In this document: in pieces, positions 45,379 to 54,410 of the stretch
Layout of the letters: the number at the start of each line of letters is the position of its first letter
How positions within the stretch are numbered: the stretch's first letter is position 1
Assembly (NCBI RefSeq): GCF_004770265.1
Contig: NZ_RQGQ01000002.1
Location: 1 to 56,353, forward strand
DNA from: Leptospira congkakensis
GTDB lineage: Bacteria > Spirochaetota > Leptospiria > Leptospirales > Leptospiraceae
DNA: 56,353 bases
Reading direction: 5' to 3'
The notes under the pieces: generated by a model
What the model was told of the DNA's origin: nothing
Databases searched by the model: none
What the model saw: only the letters and a program-made list of their open reading frames with translations
Translations under genes and position numbers: made by a program

Positions 45379-46154
45379 CAATACAAGCAATCGACATAGA
45401 CTATTCGATAGGATCAAAAAAAATCCTCTCTAACATTGAATTAGAAATCCATCCTGGCGAACTTCATGTACTGATCGGACGTAATGGAGCAGGAAAGTCT
45501 TCCCTTTTTCACATGTTATGCGGAGATATAACCCCAAAAAAAGGAAACATTTATTTAGATGGAATCGAATTAAAAGAATATTCCAAAAGTCATTTGGCAA
45601 AGTTGAGGGCAGTTCTCACCCAAGAAACAACCATTACGTTTCCGATCCATTCTGAAGCAGTGATTGCTCTTGGTCGCCATCCGCACACAACGGATATTAC
45701 CAGAGACAAAGAGATTATTCAAACTTGTTTAAAAATTACAGATTCAATCGAACAAAGAGAACAAAACTATGCCACCCTATCCGGCGGTGAAAGACAAAAA
45801 ATTAACTTCGGAAGAATCTTAGCACAAGCTTGGGAAACACCTCCTCGTTATATATTTTTAGATGAACCTGTTTCTGCTTTGGACATTCCCAATCAATACA
45901 AAACCCTCAACATTTGTAGGCATATGGCTGACCAAGGTTACGCAGTATTTATGATCTTACACGATCTAAATCTAACAGCTCAATACGCAGACAAAGTAAC
46001 CTTACTCCATAAAGGAAGTATTGTTAAATCAGGAAAACCGAACGAGGTATTGACGATTGAAAATTTAGAAACAGCATTTGGAATCAAAACAAGAATTTTA
46101 AATGCTCCAGAAGGCAACTTTATCATTCCAGAAATCATAGGAGAAACAATATGA
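45375..46154 (+). CDS. hmuV: Heme ABC transporter ATPase HmuV
   Basis: This 259-aa ABC ATPase has Walker A GRNGAGKSS (about 35-43), the Q-loop TQETTITFP, signature LSGGERQ (about 136), Walker B YIFLDEPVSALD and the switch histidine in LHDLNL. It powers heme import through HmuU. It is translationally coupled to hmuU and hmuS (ATGA overlaps). Confidence 0.95.
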   Translation: MTIQAIDIDYSIGSKKILSNIELEIHPGELHVLIGRNGAGKSSLFHMLCGDITPKKGNIYLDGIELKEYSKSHLAKLRAVLTQETTITFPIHSEAVIALGRHPHTTDITRDKEIIQTCLKITDSIEQREQNYATLSGGERQKINFGRILAQAWETPPRYIFLDEPVSALDIPNQYKTLNICRHMADQGYAVFMILHDLNLTAQYADKVTLLHKGSIVKSGKPNEVLTIENLETAFGIKTRILNAPEGNFIIPEIIGETI

Positions 46155-47203
46155 ATGAGAACTTAAAACAACAATGGGAAAATTTAACAAAAGAAATGCC
46201 CAAACTCAGAATACGTGATGCAGCAAAACATCTAAAAGTAAGTGAAGCAGAACTTCTTGCTACAAAAATCGGATCCTCTGTAAAGTTACTGAAACCAGAA
46301 TGGGCAGAGTTTTTGTTAAACACAACAAGCCTCGGTTATGTAATGGCACTTACAAGAAACGAATCTTGTGTTCACGAAAGGAAGGGAGTCTACAAAGATG
46401 TATCAGTAAATGGACAAACCGCACTTGCTGTTGGAGAAGATATAGACCTTCGTATTTTTTTAAAGGATTGGAAGTATGGTTTTTATGCAGAAGACCAAAA
46501 AGAAAACGAAATCATGCGCAGCTTTCAATTTTTTGATTCCAAAGGAGAAGCTGTTCACAAAATTTACCAAACAGAAAAATCGTCAGTGGATGGTTGGGAA
46601 AAACTCAAAACCCAGTTTGTTGATGAGACCCAGGTGTTTACGACTCCTGCAAATGTAACAAATACCAAAACAGAAACTGATGATCCAAAAGAGATCCCAG
46701 AATTTTTAGATGCGTGGAGTAAACTTGAAGACACACACGATTTCTTTTCATTATTAAGAAAATTTAAATACTCTCGTGAATTTTCACTAAAAGCTGCTGA
46801 TGGTAAATTTTCATTCAAAATATCCACTGAAAATTTTTTGGATCTTATGAAAGAAGCCAGTAAACGCGAACTAGATATTATGATTTTTGTTGGAAATCCA
46901 GGGATGATTCAAATTCATACAGGGAAAATTCAAAAACTAGAACCTATGGGTCCTTGGTTTAATGTTTTAGACCCTGAATTCAACTTACATCTAAGAACAG
47001 ACAAAATCGAATCCGTATACATAGTCGACAAACCAACGAAAGACGGAACCGTCACCTCCGTGGAAGTTTTTGACAACGAAGGATACTTAATTTTACAGAT
47101 GTTTGGAAAACGAAAACCAGGAATTCCACAATCTAATGTTTGGTATCAACTTTCCAGAGAATACGTAAACAAAAGGGAAGAACTAAACCCTTCTCTTGTA
47201 TAA
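46151..47203 (+). CDS. hmuS: Cytoplasmic heme-handling/degrading factor HmuS
   Basis: This 350-aa protein of the HemS/ChuS/HmuS family has the typical tandem-domain layout. The opening LRIRDAAKHLKVSEAELLA is followed by ALTRNESCVHERKG and, in the second half, FVGNPGMIQIHTGKI and WFNVLDPEFNLHLR. Such proteins receive heme from the importer and store or break it down. It is the last gene of hmuTUVS. Its 3' end overlaps the convergent histidine kinase gene by 21 bp. Confidence 0.92.
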   Translation: MNENLKQQWENLTKEMPKLRIRDAAKHLKVSEAELLATKIGSSVKLLKPEWAEFLLNTTSLGYVMALTRNESCVHERKGVYKDVSVNGQTALAVGEDIDLRIFLKDWKYGFYAEDQKENEIMRSFQFFDSKGEAVHKIYQTEKSSVDGWEKLKTQFVDETQVFTTPANVTNTKTETDDPKEIPEFLDAWSKLEDTHDFFSLLRKFKYSREFSLKAADGKFSFKISTENFLDLMKEASKRELDIMIFVGNPGMIQIHTGKIQKLEPMGPWFNVLDPEFNLHLRTDKIESVYIVDKPTKDGTVTSVEVFDNEGYLILQMFGKRKPGIPQSNVWYQLSREYVNKREELNPSLV

Positions 47204-48709
47204 ATTATTAGGGAAACTAAGTTTCATTCGAAAACCTTGAGTACCGTCGATACTCAAGGTTCCTTCCATTTGTTTTTCCGCAATAATTTTTGCCAAACTC
47301 AACCCCAACTTCTTTTGTTTTAGTAAATCAAATCCCTCAGGTAAACCTACCCCATTATCACTATATTCAAGATTACATACATTCCCTTCAAAAGAAAACC
47401 AAATGGCTACCTCTCCAACTCGAACATTTGGAAATGCATATTTAAAACTATTCGAAAGTAATTCAGTAAAAACCAACCCAAGAGGAACGGCGGTGTCCAG
47501 AAGCAAAGTCCCTTCCCCTACCTGAAAGCTGATGTTTATTTCTTTTCCAGAAGGTGGGTAAACCTGACGCACCATCCCAACCAAAGAACGTAAATAATCG
47601 GAAACTTTTATCTCACTCAAATCATTATTGGCATATAAATGATCATGCACCAAAGACATGGTTTGAATTTTTATCGAAGTATCTTCAACAATCGACTGGA
47701 TATTCTTGTCATCAGGAAAGTCTGATGCCTGAATCATCAGAATAGAACGAACTAGTTGAATAGAGTTTTTGGTTCTATGAAATATTTCCGCAATTAGATT
47801 TTCTTTTTCCTTTAATGATTTTCTAATCATCTCTGCATAAACTTTATTTTCTTCAACTTCCTTGGAGAGAAGCCCATTGGATTCGATTAGTTGATTATAA
47901 GGATCATTAATCGCAGCAATATACACTGCTTTAAAAATTAAATAAAAAGCACCTATCTTATAAATATGACCAATCACATTATATACATCATAAACGCTAG
48001 TGTATACAGCGAAAACCATCTCACTAAATATACAAACTACAAATGCTGCCAAATAATACTGAAGTTGTTTCTTCGAAGTACAAAAAGTAGTTTTTTTATA
48101 AACAAAAAATGACAAGAAGAGAATCCCGATGATTGCATATTCAGCATTCTTTTTGAAACTTGTTAACCCTTTTCCTTGTTCATAAGTTTTAGGTATCCAA
48201 TCGGGAAACACAATTACCAAAAGAAAAATTACCAAAACAAGAAGGAGGGCAAACCAAACCAAAAGATTTTCTCGTATTAGTTTATATTTTCTATTTGGTT
48301 TGATATAGATGGCAACAAATAACACAATCGCTGTAATCAATCGTGAGAATATCCAGAACTGCGAGGATTTATTGCCTGAGTTTGGAGTGATAAAATCAGG
48401 CATCCCCGTATACCCGAGAGTATGCATAAAATCAATGGATCCCACCACAAGGAAACCCAGTCCCAAAAATAAAGTATTGGCGTTACCACTTTGTGAATAG
48501 GAATAATAACCGAGACCAAAAATAGAAAAAGATACAATGACGCTAAAGATCTCAGTTATATTATGAAAAACCAAAAAATAACCAATTTCATATTCCCGAT
48601 AAAAATATTCAGGAAATCTTCCGACCAAAAAAAGAGGTACAAAACAAAGGACTGTTATCCAAAGGAAGAAACTATTGTTTTTCAATTGTTTACGAAGAAT
48701 GGTCAACAT
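47183..48709 (-). CDS. Membrane histidine kinase, MASE3-like sensor and HisKA_2
   Basis: This 508-aa kinase has an N-terminal membrane sensor of about eight helices resembling MASE3 (VGSIDFMHTLGYTGMP, FWIFSRLITAI). A short coiled coil leads to a HisKA_2-type dimerisation domain with phosphoacceptor His311 in IAEIFHRTKNSIQLV and SLVHDHLY. The HATPase domain contains FTELLSNSFKYAFP and EYSDNGVGLPEG. The HisKA_2/HWE-like class often signals to atypical regulators. No response regulator is adjacent. The 3' end overlaps the convergent hmuS gene. Confidence 0.88.
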   Translation of the reverse strand: MLTILRKQLKNNSFFLWITVLCFVPLFLVGRFPEYFYREYEIGYFLVFHNITEIFSVIVSFSIFGLGYYSYSQSGNANTLFLGLGFLVVGSIDFMHTLGYTGMPDFITPNSGNKSSQFWIFSRLITAIVLFVAIYIKPNRKYKLIRENLLVWFALLLVLVIFLLVIVFPDWIPKTYEQGKGLTSFKKNAEYAIIGILFLSFFVYKKTTFCTSKKQLQYYLAAFVVCIFSEMVFAVYTSVYDVYNVIGHIYKIGAFYLIFKAVYIAAINDPYNQLIESNGLLSKEVEENKVYAEMIRKSLKEKENLIAEIFHRTKNSIQLVRSILMIQASDFPDDKNIQSIVEDTSIKIQTMSLVHDHLYANNDLSEIKVSDYLRSLVGMVRQVYPPSGKEINISFQVGEGTLLLDTAVPLGLVFTELLSNSFKYAFPNVRVGEVAIWFSFEGNVCNLEYSDNGVGLPEGFDLLKQKKLGLSLAKIIAEKQMEGTLSIDGTQGFRMKLSFPNNLYKRRV

Positions 48710-48785
48710 GGATTGCAGGTTATTAGATAGACTCTAGGCCCCATAAGCAAGAATTTATTTCGGACCATTAAGGAGTGTTGTTTCA

Positions 48786-50660
48786 TTACCCATTTTTTAT
48801 GAGATCAATCGACACAAGGGTAATATCATCTTTAGAATCTTGCCGAATTTCGGACAATCTGTCCATTAAATTAGAATGAAACAAATCCTGAGGATAACCA
48901 ACCAATGGTTTAATCTCTGGAAACAGAATTGCCTCAGGTTCTTCATCTGGTTTGACATTTTCATACAAACCATCGGTAAAAAACAAAATCCTATCCCCTT
49001 CTTTCAAACTAATCATTTTTTGTTCATACTCAAAGTTAGAACGTACTCCAAGAAGGAGCCCAGGACATTCAAATGATTCTATTTCTCCATTACGAACCAA
49101 TACAAAGGGAGGATTCCCAGCAGAGCAAAAATACAACTTCATCTGCTTAAAATCTATATAAAAATAGGCAGCGCTGACAAAACGAGCATTCAAACTCATA
49201 CAAAGAAATCGATTCATAGCACTAATCAATTCTTTTGGAGATTCCTTGAACTCTTTTGCATTTCGAAATGCAATTTTAACAGTGGAAGAATCTAACGCAG
49301 CACTCACCCCGTGACCCGTTACATCGGCAATCACCAATCCAAATCCTTCTGGAAATTCAAAGTAATCATAAAAATCACCACCAACATCATAAAGCGGATG
49401 GTAAGAGACAACCATTGACAATTTTGGATTTTTTGGCAATTCGTCTGGCAAAATTCGCATTTGAATTTTTCTTGCTGTTTCCAAATCCTTTTTAATCGTC
49501 GTTAGTTGGTTTTGCGCCAAAAGATTTTCTTCTAACAAAAACCGCAATCTCCTCCCCAAAGCGAGGGAAAACAATATCACCTCAAATGCCGTACCGATTT
49601 GTACACCATACCTACCAAAGGTAGTAGAGGGAATCAACGAAGCCTTGGTTAAAGAATCAAAAATAACTCCAACAAACAAAGTAACCCACGCAAAAAGAAA
49701 AAACAAAGATGACTTTATCCCTTTATAATAAGAGTAAGCACCGGCAGACATGAGCAGAAGAAAAATATACGGGAAAGTATAGATAAAAGAAACTTCTATC
49801 CAATTATGTGGAATGATAAAAGAAAAAATGGCCATGGCACCAAAAACGATCACACTAAACAAAACCAAACGATGTAGAAATGAATTTATTTTTTTTAAAT
49901 TGAGAAAGGATAACGAAAAAAGCCCGACAAAAGTCAGAGAAGTATTTACAGAAACATATAAGAATGGTTTTACCGACATGGCAATATCAGGAACAAACAA
50001 CTGTTTGAAGAAACCTCCCAATAACGAATAATTAATTGCGAGAGTGGTTAAGTATAAACAATAATATACATAGGCTTTTTCCCGAACGCTTACATAGATT
50101 AACAAATTATATAACAATAGAGCAAGAATAATACCAAAATACACACCATTTGCTATATAATCCCTTTCCATCCGGTCAAAAAAAGAATTAATCCGCCAAA
50201 CTCGAAACGGTGCACTCAATATCCCCGAATTTTGAATCCGAGCATATATGGTTTTTGTTTCGGATGGTTTTAATGTGAATTTATAAATAGGGTTTCTATG
50301 TTGAATTTCTCTTTTGGAAAATGCACTGGAACCATCAAAATTCTTTTGGACAATCTCTCCGTTTTCTTTCCAGCCTAACAATACATTGTCGACCCATGGA
50401 GCTTCTAACTCCACGATATAATCATGATTGCGATTTTCTGAGTTTACTAAATCAAATTTTACCCATACAAAAGGTTTCCAATAACCAAAATTGAATTTTA
50501 ATTCGTGGGCTTTTGACCAAACAGCAGTTCCCGATAGTATTTGTTCTAATGTTTTTGATTCGAATGTATATTGGATGAGCGGGCGTTCCGGGAACTTAGT
50601 GCCGCAGGAAAGGAAAATAAAAAATGATAAAAATAAATTAATTCTGCCAAGCTGCGTCAT
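48786..50660 (-). CDS. 7TMR-DISM sensor with SpoIIE/RsbU phosphatase domain
   Basis: This protein of about 624 aa has a lipoprotein-like signal (NLFLSFFIFLSC), an extracytoplasmic 7TMR-DISM beta-sandwich domain (about 30-165), seven membrane helices (about 175-380) and a coiled coil starting LLAQNQLTTIKKDL. A PP2C-type SpoIIE domain follows, with ARKIQMRILPDELP, the metal site DVGGDFYDYFE, VIADVTGHGVSAAL and late FFTDGLYEN. It likely dephosphorylates an anti-sigma-factor antagonist in a partner-switching pathway; no antagonist gene is adjacent. A TTG start at 50717 would add 19 residues; the ATG at 50660 gives the better signal peptide. Confidence 0.9.
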   Translation of the reverse strand: MTQLGRINLFLSFFIFLSCGTKFPERPLIQYTFESKTLEQILSGTAVWSKAHELKFNFGYWKPFVWVKFDLVNSENRNHDYIVELEAPWVDNVLLGWKENGEIVQKNFDGSSAFSKREIQHRNPIYKFTLKPSETKTIYARIQNSGILSAPFRVWRINSFFDRMERDYIANGVYFGIILALLLYNLLIYVSVREKAYVYYCLYLTTLAINYSLLGGFFKQLFVPDIAMSVKPFLYVSVNTSLTFVGLFSLSFLNLKKINSFLHRLVLFSVIVFGAMAIFSFIIPHNWIEVSFIYTFPYIFLLLMSAGAYSYYKGIKSSLFFLFAWVTLFVGVIFDSLTKASLIPSTTFGRYGVQIGTAFEVILFSLALGRRLRFLLEENLLAQNQLTTIKKDLETARKIQMRILPDELPKNPKLSMVVSYHPLYDVGGDFYDYFEFPEGFGLVIADVTGHGVSAALDSSTVKIAFRNAKEFKESPKELISAMNRFLCMSLNARFVSAAYFYIDFKQMKLYFCSAGNPPFVLVRNGEIESFECPGLLLGVRSNFEYEQKMISLKEGDRILFFTDGLYENVKPDEEPEAILFPEIKPLVGYPQDLFHSNLMDRLSEIRQDSKDDITLVSIDLIKNG

Positions 50661-50793
50661 AAGGCGTTTAACGGGTCTAATGCCAATCTTTTGAACCCAA
50701 TCATTCGCGAAATTCAAAATCGAATTTAGAAAGAAAACGTATTGCCAAAATCCCTAAATGGATAATAGTTTTGGCAAATCAAGGAGTTAGTTT

Positions 50794-50973
50794 ATGTCAG
50801 CAAAATTCGAAATTTACAAAGATAAAGCAGGAGAATTCCGCTTTCGCCTCAAAGCCGGCAATGGAGAAATCATTGCTTCTAGTGAAGGATACTCTTCCAA
50901 ACAAGCTTGTGAAAACGGCATCAGTTCAGTAAAGAATAATGCCGGTTCAGCGGAAATCGTAGATCAAACGTAA
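50794..50973 (+). CDS. YegP-like DUF1508 small protein
   Basis: This 59-aa protein (MSAKFEIYKDKAGEFRFRLK at the start) is a single YegP/DUF1508 unit, with the typical FRFRLKAGNGEIIASSEGY core followed by SKQACENGISSVKNNA. E. coli YegP has two such units. A strong AAGGAG (50781-50786) precedes the ATG by 7 bp. Its end overlaps the convergent ppnP gene by 10 bp. Function is unknown for the family. Confidence 0.9.
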   Translation: MSAKFEIYKDKAGEFRFRLKAGNGEIIASSEGYSSKQACENGISSVKNNAGSAEIVDQT

Positions 50974-51275
50974 GAACAACAGTAGTCTGTTACAGTTTGA
51001 ACTTTGAGTTTAAACTTGGATCCAGCAGGGACTTCAAATTCAGACTTTCCGTCAATTTGGAGCCATGTTTCGGATCCAGGCAACAAAACAGAGAGTTTTC
51101 CAGATTGGATTTCCATAATTTCTTTCTGGTCGGTTCCAAATTCATATTCCCCGGGCATCATAATCCCCAAGGTTTTCTTTTCCCCATTTGAAAATAGAAC
51201 CGTCCGGCTGGTAACGTTTCCATTGAAGTAGATGTTGGCTGATTTTAGTACTGTTACGGATTCGAATGAACTCAT
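50964..51275 (-). CDS. ppnP: Pyrimidine/purine nucleoside phosphorylase PpnP
   Basis: This 103-aa cupin-like protein of the PpnP (YaiE/DUF1255) family starts MSSFESVTVLKSANIYFNG and contains VTSRTVLFSNGEKKTLGIM, MPGEYEFGTDQKEIMEI and LPGSETWLQI, matching the family over its whole length. The enzyme splits nucleosides with phosphate. The ATG at 51275 is chosen because the conserved protein starts there; the longer open frame runs upstream into the divergent TetR region. It overlaps yegP-like at the 3' end. Confidence 0.92.
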   Translation of the reverse strand: MSSFESVTVLKSANIYFNGNVTSRTVLFSNGEKKTLGIMMPGEYEFGTDQKEIMEIQSGKLSVLLPGSETWLQIDGKSEFEVPAGSKFKLKVQTVTDYCCSYV

Positions 51276-51391
51276 ACAGACCAAAAACTGGATAGACTCC
51301 AGACTTCCAAGTGAATTCCAAACCCCAGATCTCTTCGGTTTTAGACTAAAAAGTGTTTGCGAAATTCGAAAGTACCAGAACGGTAAGGTCA

Positions 51392-51997
51392 GTGCCCATA
51401 AAGTCATCACAAAAGTCAGAGAACAAAAAACAACAAGCCCGGGAAAAATCCATAGAAAGGATCCTTTCCTCAGCTATCGTTTTGTTCGCTAAACATGGGT
51501 TTTCTCAAACCACCATGGAAATGATTGCAAATCATGCCAAAATTTCCAAGGGTCTTGCTTATAATTATTTCAAAAGCAAAAACCAAATTTTTGAACAAAT
51601 CATCGATTCTCATCTCGCCAAACAAGAGAAGTTTTATAATAATATTCCTCCGAACCTTTCTGCAAAAGAATACGTTCGTGAATTTTTTAACCGTTCCATC
51701 CAATTTGCAAAAGAAGAAAGAAAAACCATGGTTTTGATTTCTGTATGTCTTTTCCAACCTGGTTCTGTCTCACTTTCGAAAAAGATGTTAGAAAATGTGG
51801 AAAGGCGATTTGCCCCATTCAAAGAGGCAATGAGGGAACGCTTCAGATCTTATGGTGTAAAAGAGCCAGATAAAGAAATGATTCTTATCAAAACATTTCT
51901 TCATGGTGTGATCATGAGCCAACATTTTAATGATACAACCACTTGCACCCCAACAATCATTGAAATGGTTTTAGAAAGATACGATTATAAAAACTAA
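51392..51997 (+). CDS. TetR-family transcriptional regulator
   Basis: This regulator of about 201 aa has an N-terminal TetR helix-turn-helix (RILSSAIVLFAKHGFSQTT, then MEMIANHAKISKGLAYNYF) and a helical C-domain. The start is uncertain: GTG at 51392 has a TAAGG nearby; GTG at 51353 would give 214 aa. It is divergent from ppnP, whose frame begins about 117 bp away, and is followed by the convergent PaaI-type gene (4-bp gap). No operator palindrome is as clear as for the other two TetR genes. Confidence 0.85.
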   Translation: MPIKSSQKSENKKQQAREKSIERILSSAIVLFAKHGFSQTTMEMIANHAKISKGLAYNYFKSKNQIFEQIIDSHLAKQEKFYNNIPPNLSAKEYVREFFNRSIQFAKEERKTMVLISVCLFQPGSVSLSKKMLENVERRFAPFKEAMRERFRSYGVKEPDKEMILIKTFLHGVIMSQHFNDTTTCTPTIIEMVLERYDYKN

Positions 51998-52001
51998 TCC
52001 T

Positions 52002-52475
52002 CTATTCCCCTACCCCACCAGGAATTTTTAGAATCAAAAGGTTTGTTGTAGCGGTTGCTAGAAGTTTATCTTTTTCCGTCCGCATTTCACCAATCATATG
52101 AATGGTTGAAAAACCTTTTGCTTCCACAGATGCTGTCACAATCACTTTCTGGCCCACAGCCACTCCCCGAATGTATTGAATGTTCATATCGATGGTTGTT
52201 GTGGGACGTTTTGCCACAAGGTAACTCAGAGGTCCAAAAGCATTATCAAAGGCAGCGGCAATCACACCACCTTGCATCATCCCCATAGGATTGGTTTGGT
52301 CTTCTGAAACTGGGAATGCTACTTTGATACTTTTTCCTTTTGTATAAGATAAAATTTCAGCCTTCATTGCCAGAAAAATTGGCGGAGGAACAGTAATTTT
52401 TCTTCCACCATGATTGAAATTTACAGTCATATCTTCTAAAATTTTTTGAGTTTCTTCGGTACTAAGTGTTTGCAT
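52002..52475 (-). CDS. PaaI-type hotdog thioesterase
   Basis: This 157-aa hotdog-fold protein of the PaaI/YigI type has the hallmark PMGMMQGGVIAAAFDNAFGPL, where the acidic residue and Gly-rich turn form the active site, followed by DMNIQYIRGVAVGQKVIVTASV. It probably hydrolyses acyl-CoA thioesters in the cytoplasm. The ATG at 52475 is preferred because the longer frame runs into the operator at 52490. It is divergent from the TetR gene at 52570, with two matching operators between them, so regulation by that TetR, perhaps in response to acyl-CoA, is likely. Confidence 0.88.
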   Translation of the reverse strand: MQTLSTEETQKILEDMTVNFNHGGRKITVPPPIFLAMKAEILSYTKGKSIKVAFPVSEDQTNPMGMMQGGVIAAAFDNAFGPLSYLVAKRPTTTIDMNIQYIRGVAVGQKVIVTASVEAKGFSTIHMIGEMRTEKDKLLATATTNLLILKIPGGVGE

Positions 52476-52489
52476 AAACCAACCCCTAT

Positions 52490-52551
52490 ATGTTACCAAA
52501 AGTAACATTATTTGGTTTTAATTCAAGAAAAAATGTTGCCAATGGTAACTT
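52490..52551. promoter_or_regulatory. Two operators between thioesterase and tetR genes
   Basis: ATGTTACCAAAAGTAACAT (52490-52508) and ATGTTGCCAATGGTAACTT (52533-52551) share ATGTTRCCAAWRGTAACWT, an inverted repeat of GTTAC. Their centres are 43 bp apart, about four helical turns, in the divergent promoter region. They are likely binding sites of the adjacent TetR protein. Confidence 0.7.
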
Positions 52552-52569
52552 ATTGTTGAAATTTATATT

Positions 52570-53157
52570 GTGAGCCGCTCTTCCTATCATCACGGGGATT
52601 TAAAAAATTCCATTATTAGGTCTTGTCACAAACTTTTACAGAAAAAAGGGGCATCAGATTTTTCCCTGAGAGAAGTAGCCACCCTTTCAGGTGTTTCCCA
52701 TGCAGCAGTTTACAGACATTTTCAAGACAAAGAGGAAGTATTAGAAATTCTAGCTTCTATTGGATTTGATAGACTTGGTTCCTTACAAAAAAAGGTAATT
52801 CAGAATACAAAGGATCCTGATGGTTATTATATAAAACTGGGATTGGTTTATATACAATTTGCGATTAAAAATCCCAATTATTATCGGCTAATGTTTCAAA
52901 CTAAAAGAACAATGGAATCTTCCATTTTAAAACGATCAAAATTGAAATCCTATGCGATTTTAGTTCGAGGATGTAGGTTCTATTTAAAAACAAAAAAAAG
53001 AAAGGAAAAACATAGAAGTTTTGCACTTATGGCTTGGTCACTAGTCCATGGTTATAGCAATTTATGTATTGAGACCGACTTCCCTGATACAGAAAGCAAA
53101 GTTCTAAAAAAATCGAAACTAGAAGTAGCTGAAGATCTATTGAGATTTTCAATCTAG
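52570..53157 (+). CDS. TetR-family regulator with WHG-type C-domain
   Basis: This 195-aa regulator has the TetR helix-turn-helix near the N-terminus (SYHHGDLKNSIIRSCHKLL, FSLREVATLSGVSHAAVYRHF). The C-terminal AWSLVHGYSNL matches the WHG-type ligand-binding domain. The start is GTG. It is divergent from a PaaI-like thioesterase and probably binds the two GTTAC-type palindromes between them. The effector is unknown; lipid or acyl-CoA compounds are plausible given the neighbour. Confidence 0.9.
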   Translation: MSRSSYHHGDLKNSIIRSCHKLLQKKGASDFSLREVATLSGVSHAAVYRHFQDKEEVLEILASIGFDRLGSLQKKVIQNTKDPDGYYIKLGLVYIQFAIKNPNYYRLMFQTKRTMESSILKRSKLKSYAILVRGCRFYLKTKKRKEKHRSFALMAWSLVHGYSNLCIETDFPDTESKVLKKSKLEVAEDLLRFSI

Positions 53158-53175
53158 GTTTTTTAGTCCAATTTT

Positions 53176-53361
53176 CTAAAAACTAATCTCTTCAAATTTC
53201 TGTAAAAATTCGAACTTATCCCTTACAAATTTCATTGGGTTTTCTTTCCCGTACTCACAATAAAAAACCATTTGTTGTCCATCATTTGCATTGGTACAAT
53301 TTTTGGCTTCATCCAACTTTAAATATAAATTCCCCGTTTTGATATGCCTATAAACTTTCAT
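53176..53361 (-). CDS. DUF1653-like small protein
   Basis: This 61-aa protein starts MKVYRHIKTGNLYLKLDEAK and ends MKFVRDKFEFLQKFEEISF, the pattern of small DUF1653-type proteins seen on plasmids and phages. A perfect AGGAGG lies 5 bp before the ATG. It is just downstream of rep copy B on the same strand, so it may belong to the backbone. Function is unknown. Confidence 0.75.
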   Translation of the reverse strand: MKVYRHIKTGNLYLKLDEAKNCTNANDGQQMVFYCEYGKENPMKFVRDKFEFLQKFEEISF

Positions 53362-53422
53362 CGAATCCTCCTGATAAAACTAATTTAGAACTGAATCAAT
53401 AAAACTTTACTTTTGAAAACTC

Positions 53423-54040
53423 TTAAAGGGAGGGAACAGTTCCCAGTGGGAGAAGAGATTTCCTTTCTAACCACTGTTTCCAAATCAAATTCAAACTTCC
53501 TTGTAAAAAATCCGGCGAGGGTAAATCGACAATTTCAAAATGAGTTGATTTTGAGAGAGTTTGTTCACTCCATTTTTTAAATTCATCCCAAGAGTTTTTC
53601 TTTTGTACTCTTTTTTGTACCTCTATTGTACTACTATAAGCAGCACCATTTTTATCCAAACCTGCATTGGATTTTTGGATGATGGGGACTTGGGGGATTA
53701 CCTCTTTTTTATCTAGTTTCAGTATTGGATTTTTTTCCGAGGCCTCTCGATGTGAGGATAAATCTTTGGTGGATGGGTTTATGAAGATTGGTTTTAAAAA
53801 TCGTTTTCTACCATCAAAACCGGTTTGTTCCAAAAGGCCTAGTTTTTTCAAAGAGGTGACGAGTCTTGAAACTGTATCCATTTTGAGACCAAGGACTTCA
53901 CCAAAATAACGGTTCGAAGCAAAACACCCACCTTTATCATGTAGCGAGACAATCTCTGCATACAATTTGGTTTGGCTATGAGAAAGGTTTAGATTCTCGA
54001 TCCAAACGGGGATCCAAATTCCTTTACGATTTGTTTTCAT
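53423..54040 (-). CDS. Winged-helix replication-initiator-like protein, copy B
   Basis: This 205-aa protein is paralogous to the gene at 683-1267. The N-terminal winged helix (IWIPVWIENLNLSHSQTKLY, CFASNRYFGEVLGLKMDTVSR, LVTSLKKLGLLEQTGFDGRK) is closely alike, while the C-terminal half has diverged, with FKKWSEQTLSKST corresponding to FLEWSEKQLSLST of copy A. The ATG at 54040, with GAAGGAAC upstream, aligns with the start of copy A. A GTG at 54121 in the same frame would add 27 residues and is not favoured. It faces away from parAB. Either copy, or both, may initiate replication. Confidence 0.7.
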   Translation of the reverse strand: MKTNRKGIWIPVWIENLNLSHSQTKLYAEIVSLHDKGGCFASNRYFGEVLGLKMDTVSRLVTSLKKLGLLEQTGFDGRKRFLKPIFINPSTKDLSSHREASEKNPILKLDKKEVIPQVPIIQKSNAGLDKNGAAYSSTIEVQKRVQKKNSWDEFKKWSEQTLSKSTHFEIVDLPSPDFLQGSLNLIWKQWLERKSLLPLGTVPSL

Positions 54041-54194
54041 TTTAGGTTCCTTCATCCAAACGAACACATCTCCGGCTACGAGCGTTTGGTTGTTTTTCGC
54101 CAATACACTTTTGGTGTACACTCCCCTACTCTATTTTTCTTAAGTTTGTTTTAATGAGAACAAACCTTCGGTCAAGGTAGAGAAAAGAAAGTTT

Positions 54195-54237
54195 GGAAGT
54201 TCTTTACGAACGTCCCTCGGAACTTTTGTAAATTCCG
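54195..54237 (-). promoter_or_regulatory. Leader hairpins upstream of rep copy B
   Basis: CGGAACTT (54218-54225) with AAATTCCG (54230-54237) and GGAAGTTC (54195-54202) with GAACGTCC (54208-54215) form two hairpins, each with one mismatch. They match in order and shape the two hairpins at 534-580 in the other leader, with different stem bases. RNA-level control of rep is inferred. Confidence 0.5.
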
Positions 54238-54297
54238 GTTTGAACAATGACGGCATTGTGGTAGAGCCGTGTCCGGTTGTGTGACCCGAACGTTCCC

Positions 54298-54326
54298 TAT
54301 ATGTACAAAAAGGAAAATTTTGTCAA
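54298..54326 (-). promoter_or_regulatory. Promoter of rep copy B
   Basis: On the minus strand TTGACA (54326-54321), a 17-bp spacer and CATATA (54303-54298) form a sigma70-type promoter equivalent to the one at 432-460. It would start a leader of about 245 nt before the ATG at 54040. Confidence 0.65.
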
Positions 54327-54410
54327 GTGAAAAATGAGACATAATATTTGTGAGGTCTCATTGGGTTTTGGAGTTTTTAGAGTTCGGAATTGGAGGAAGG
54401 GAGAGAAATT

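Noticed and set aside
54041..54121. GTG-initiated 27-residue extension of rep copy B
   Set aside because: Copy A has no matching extension, and the ATG at 54040 has its own ribosome site and aligns with the copy A start.
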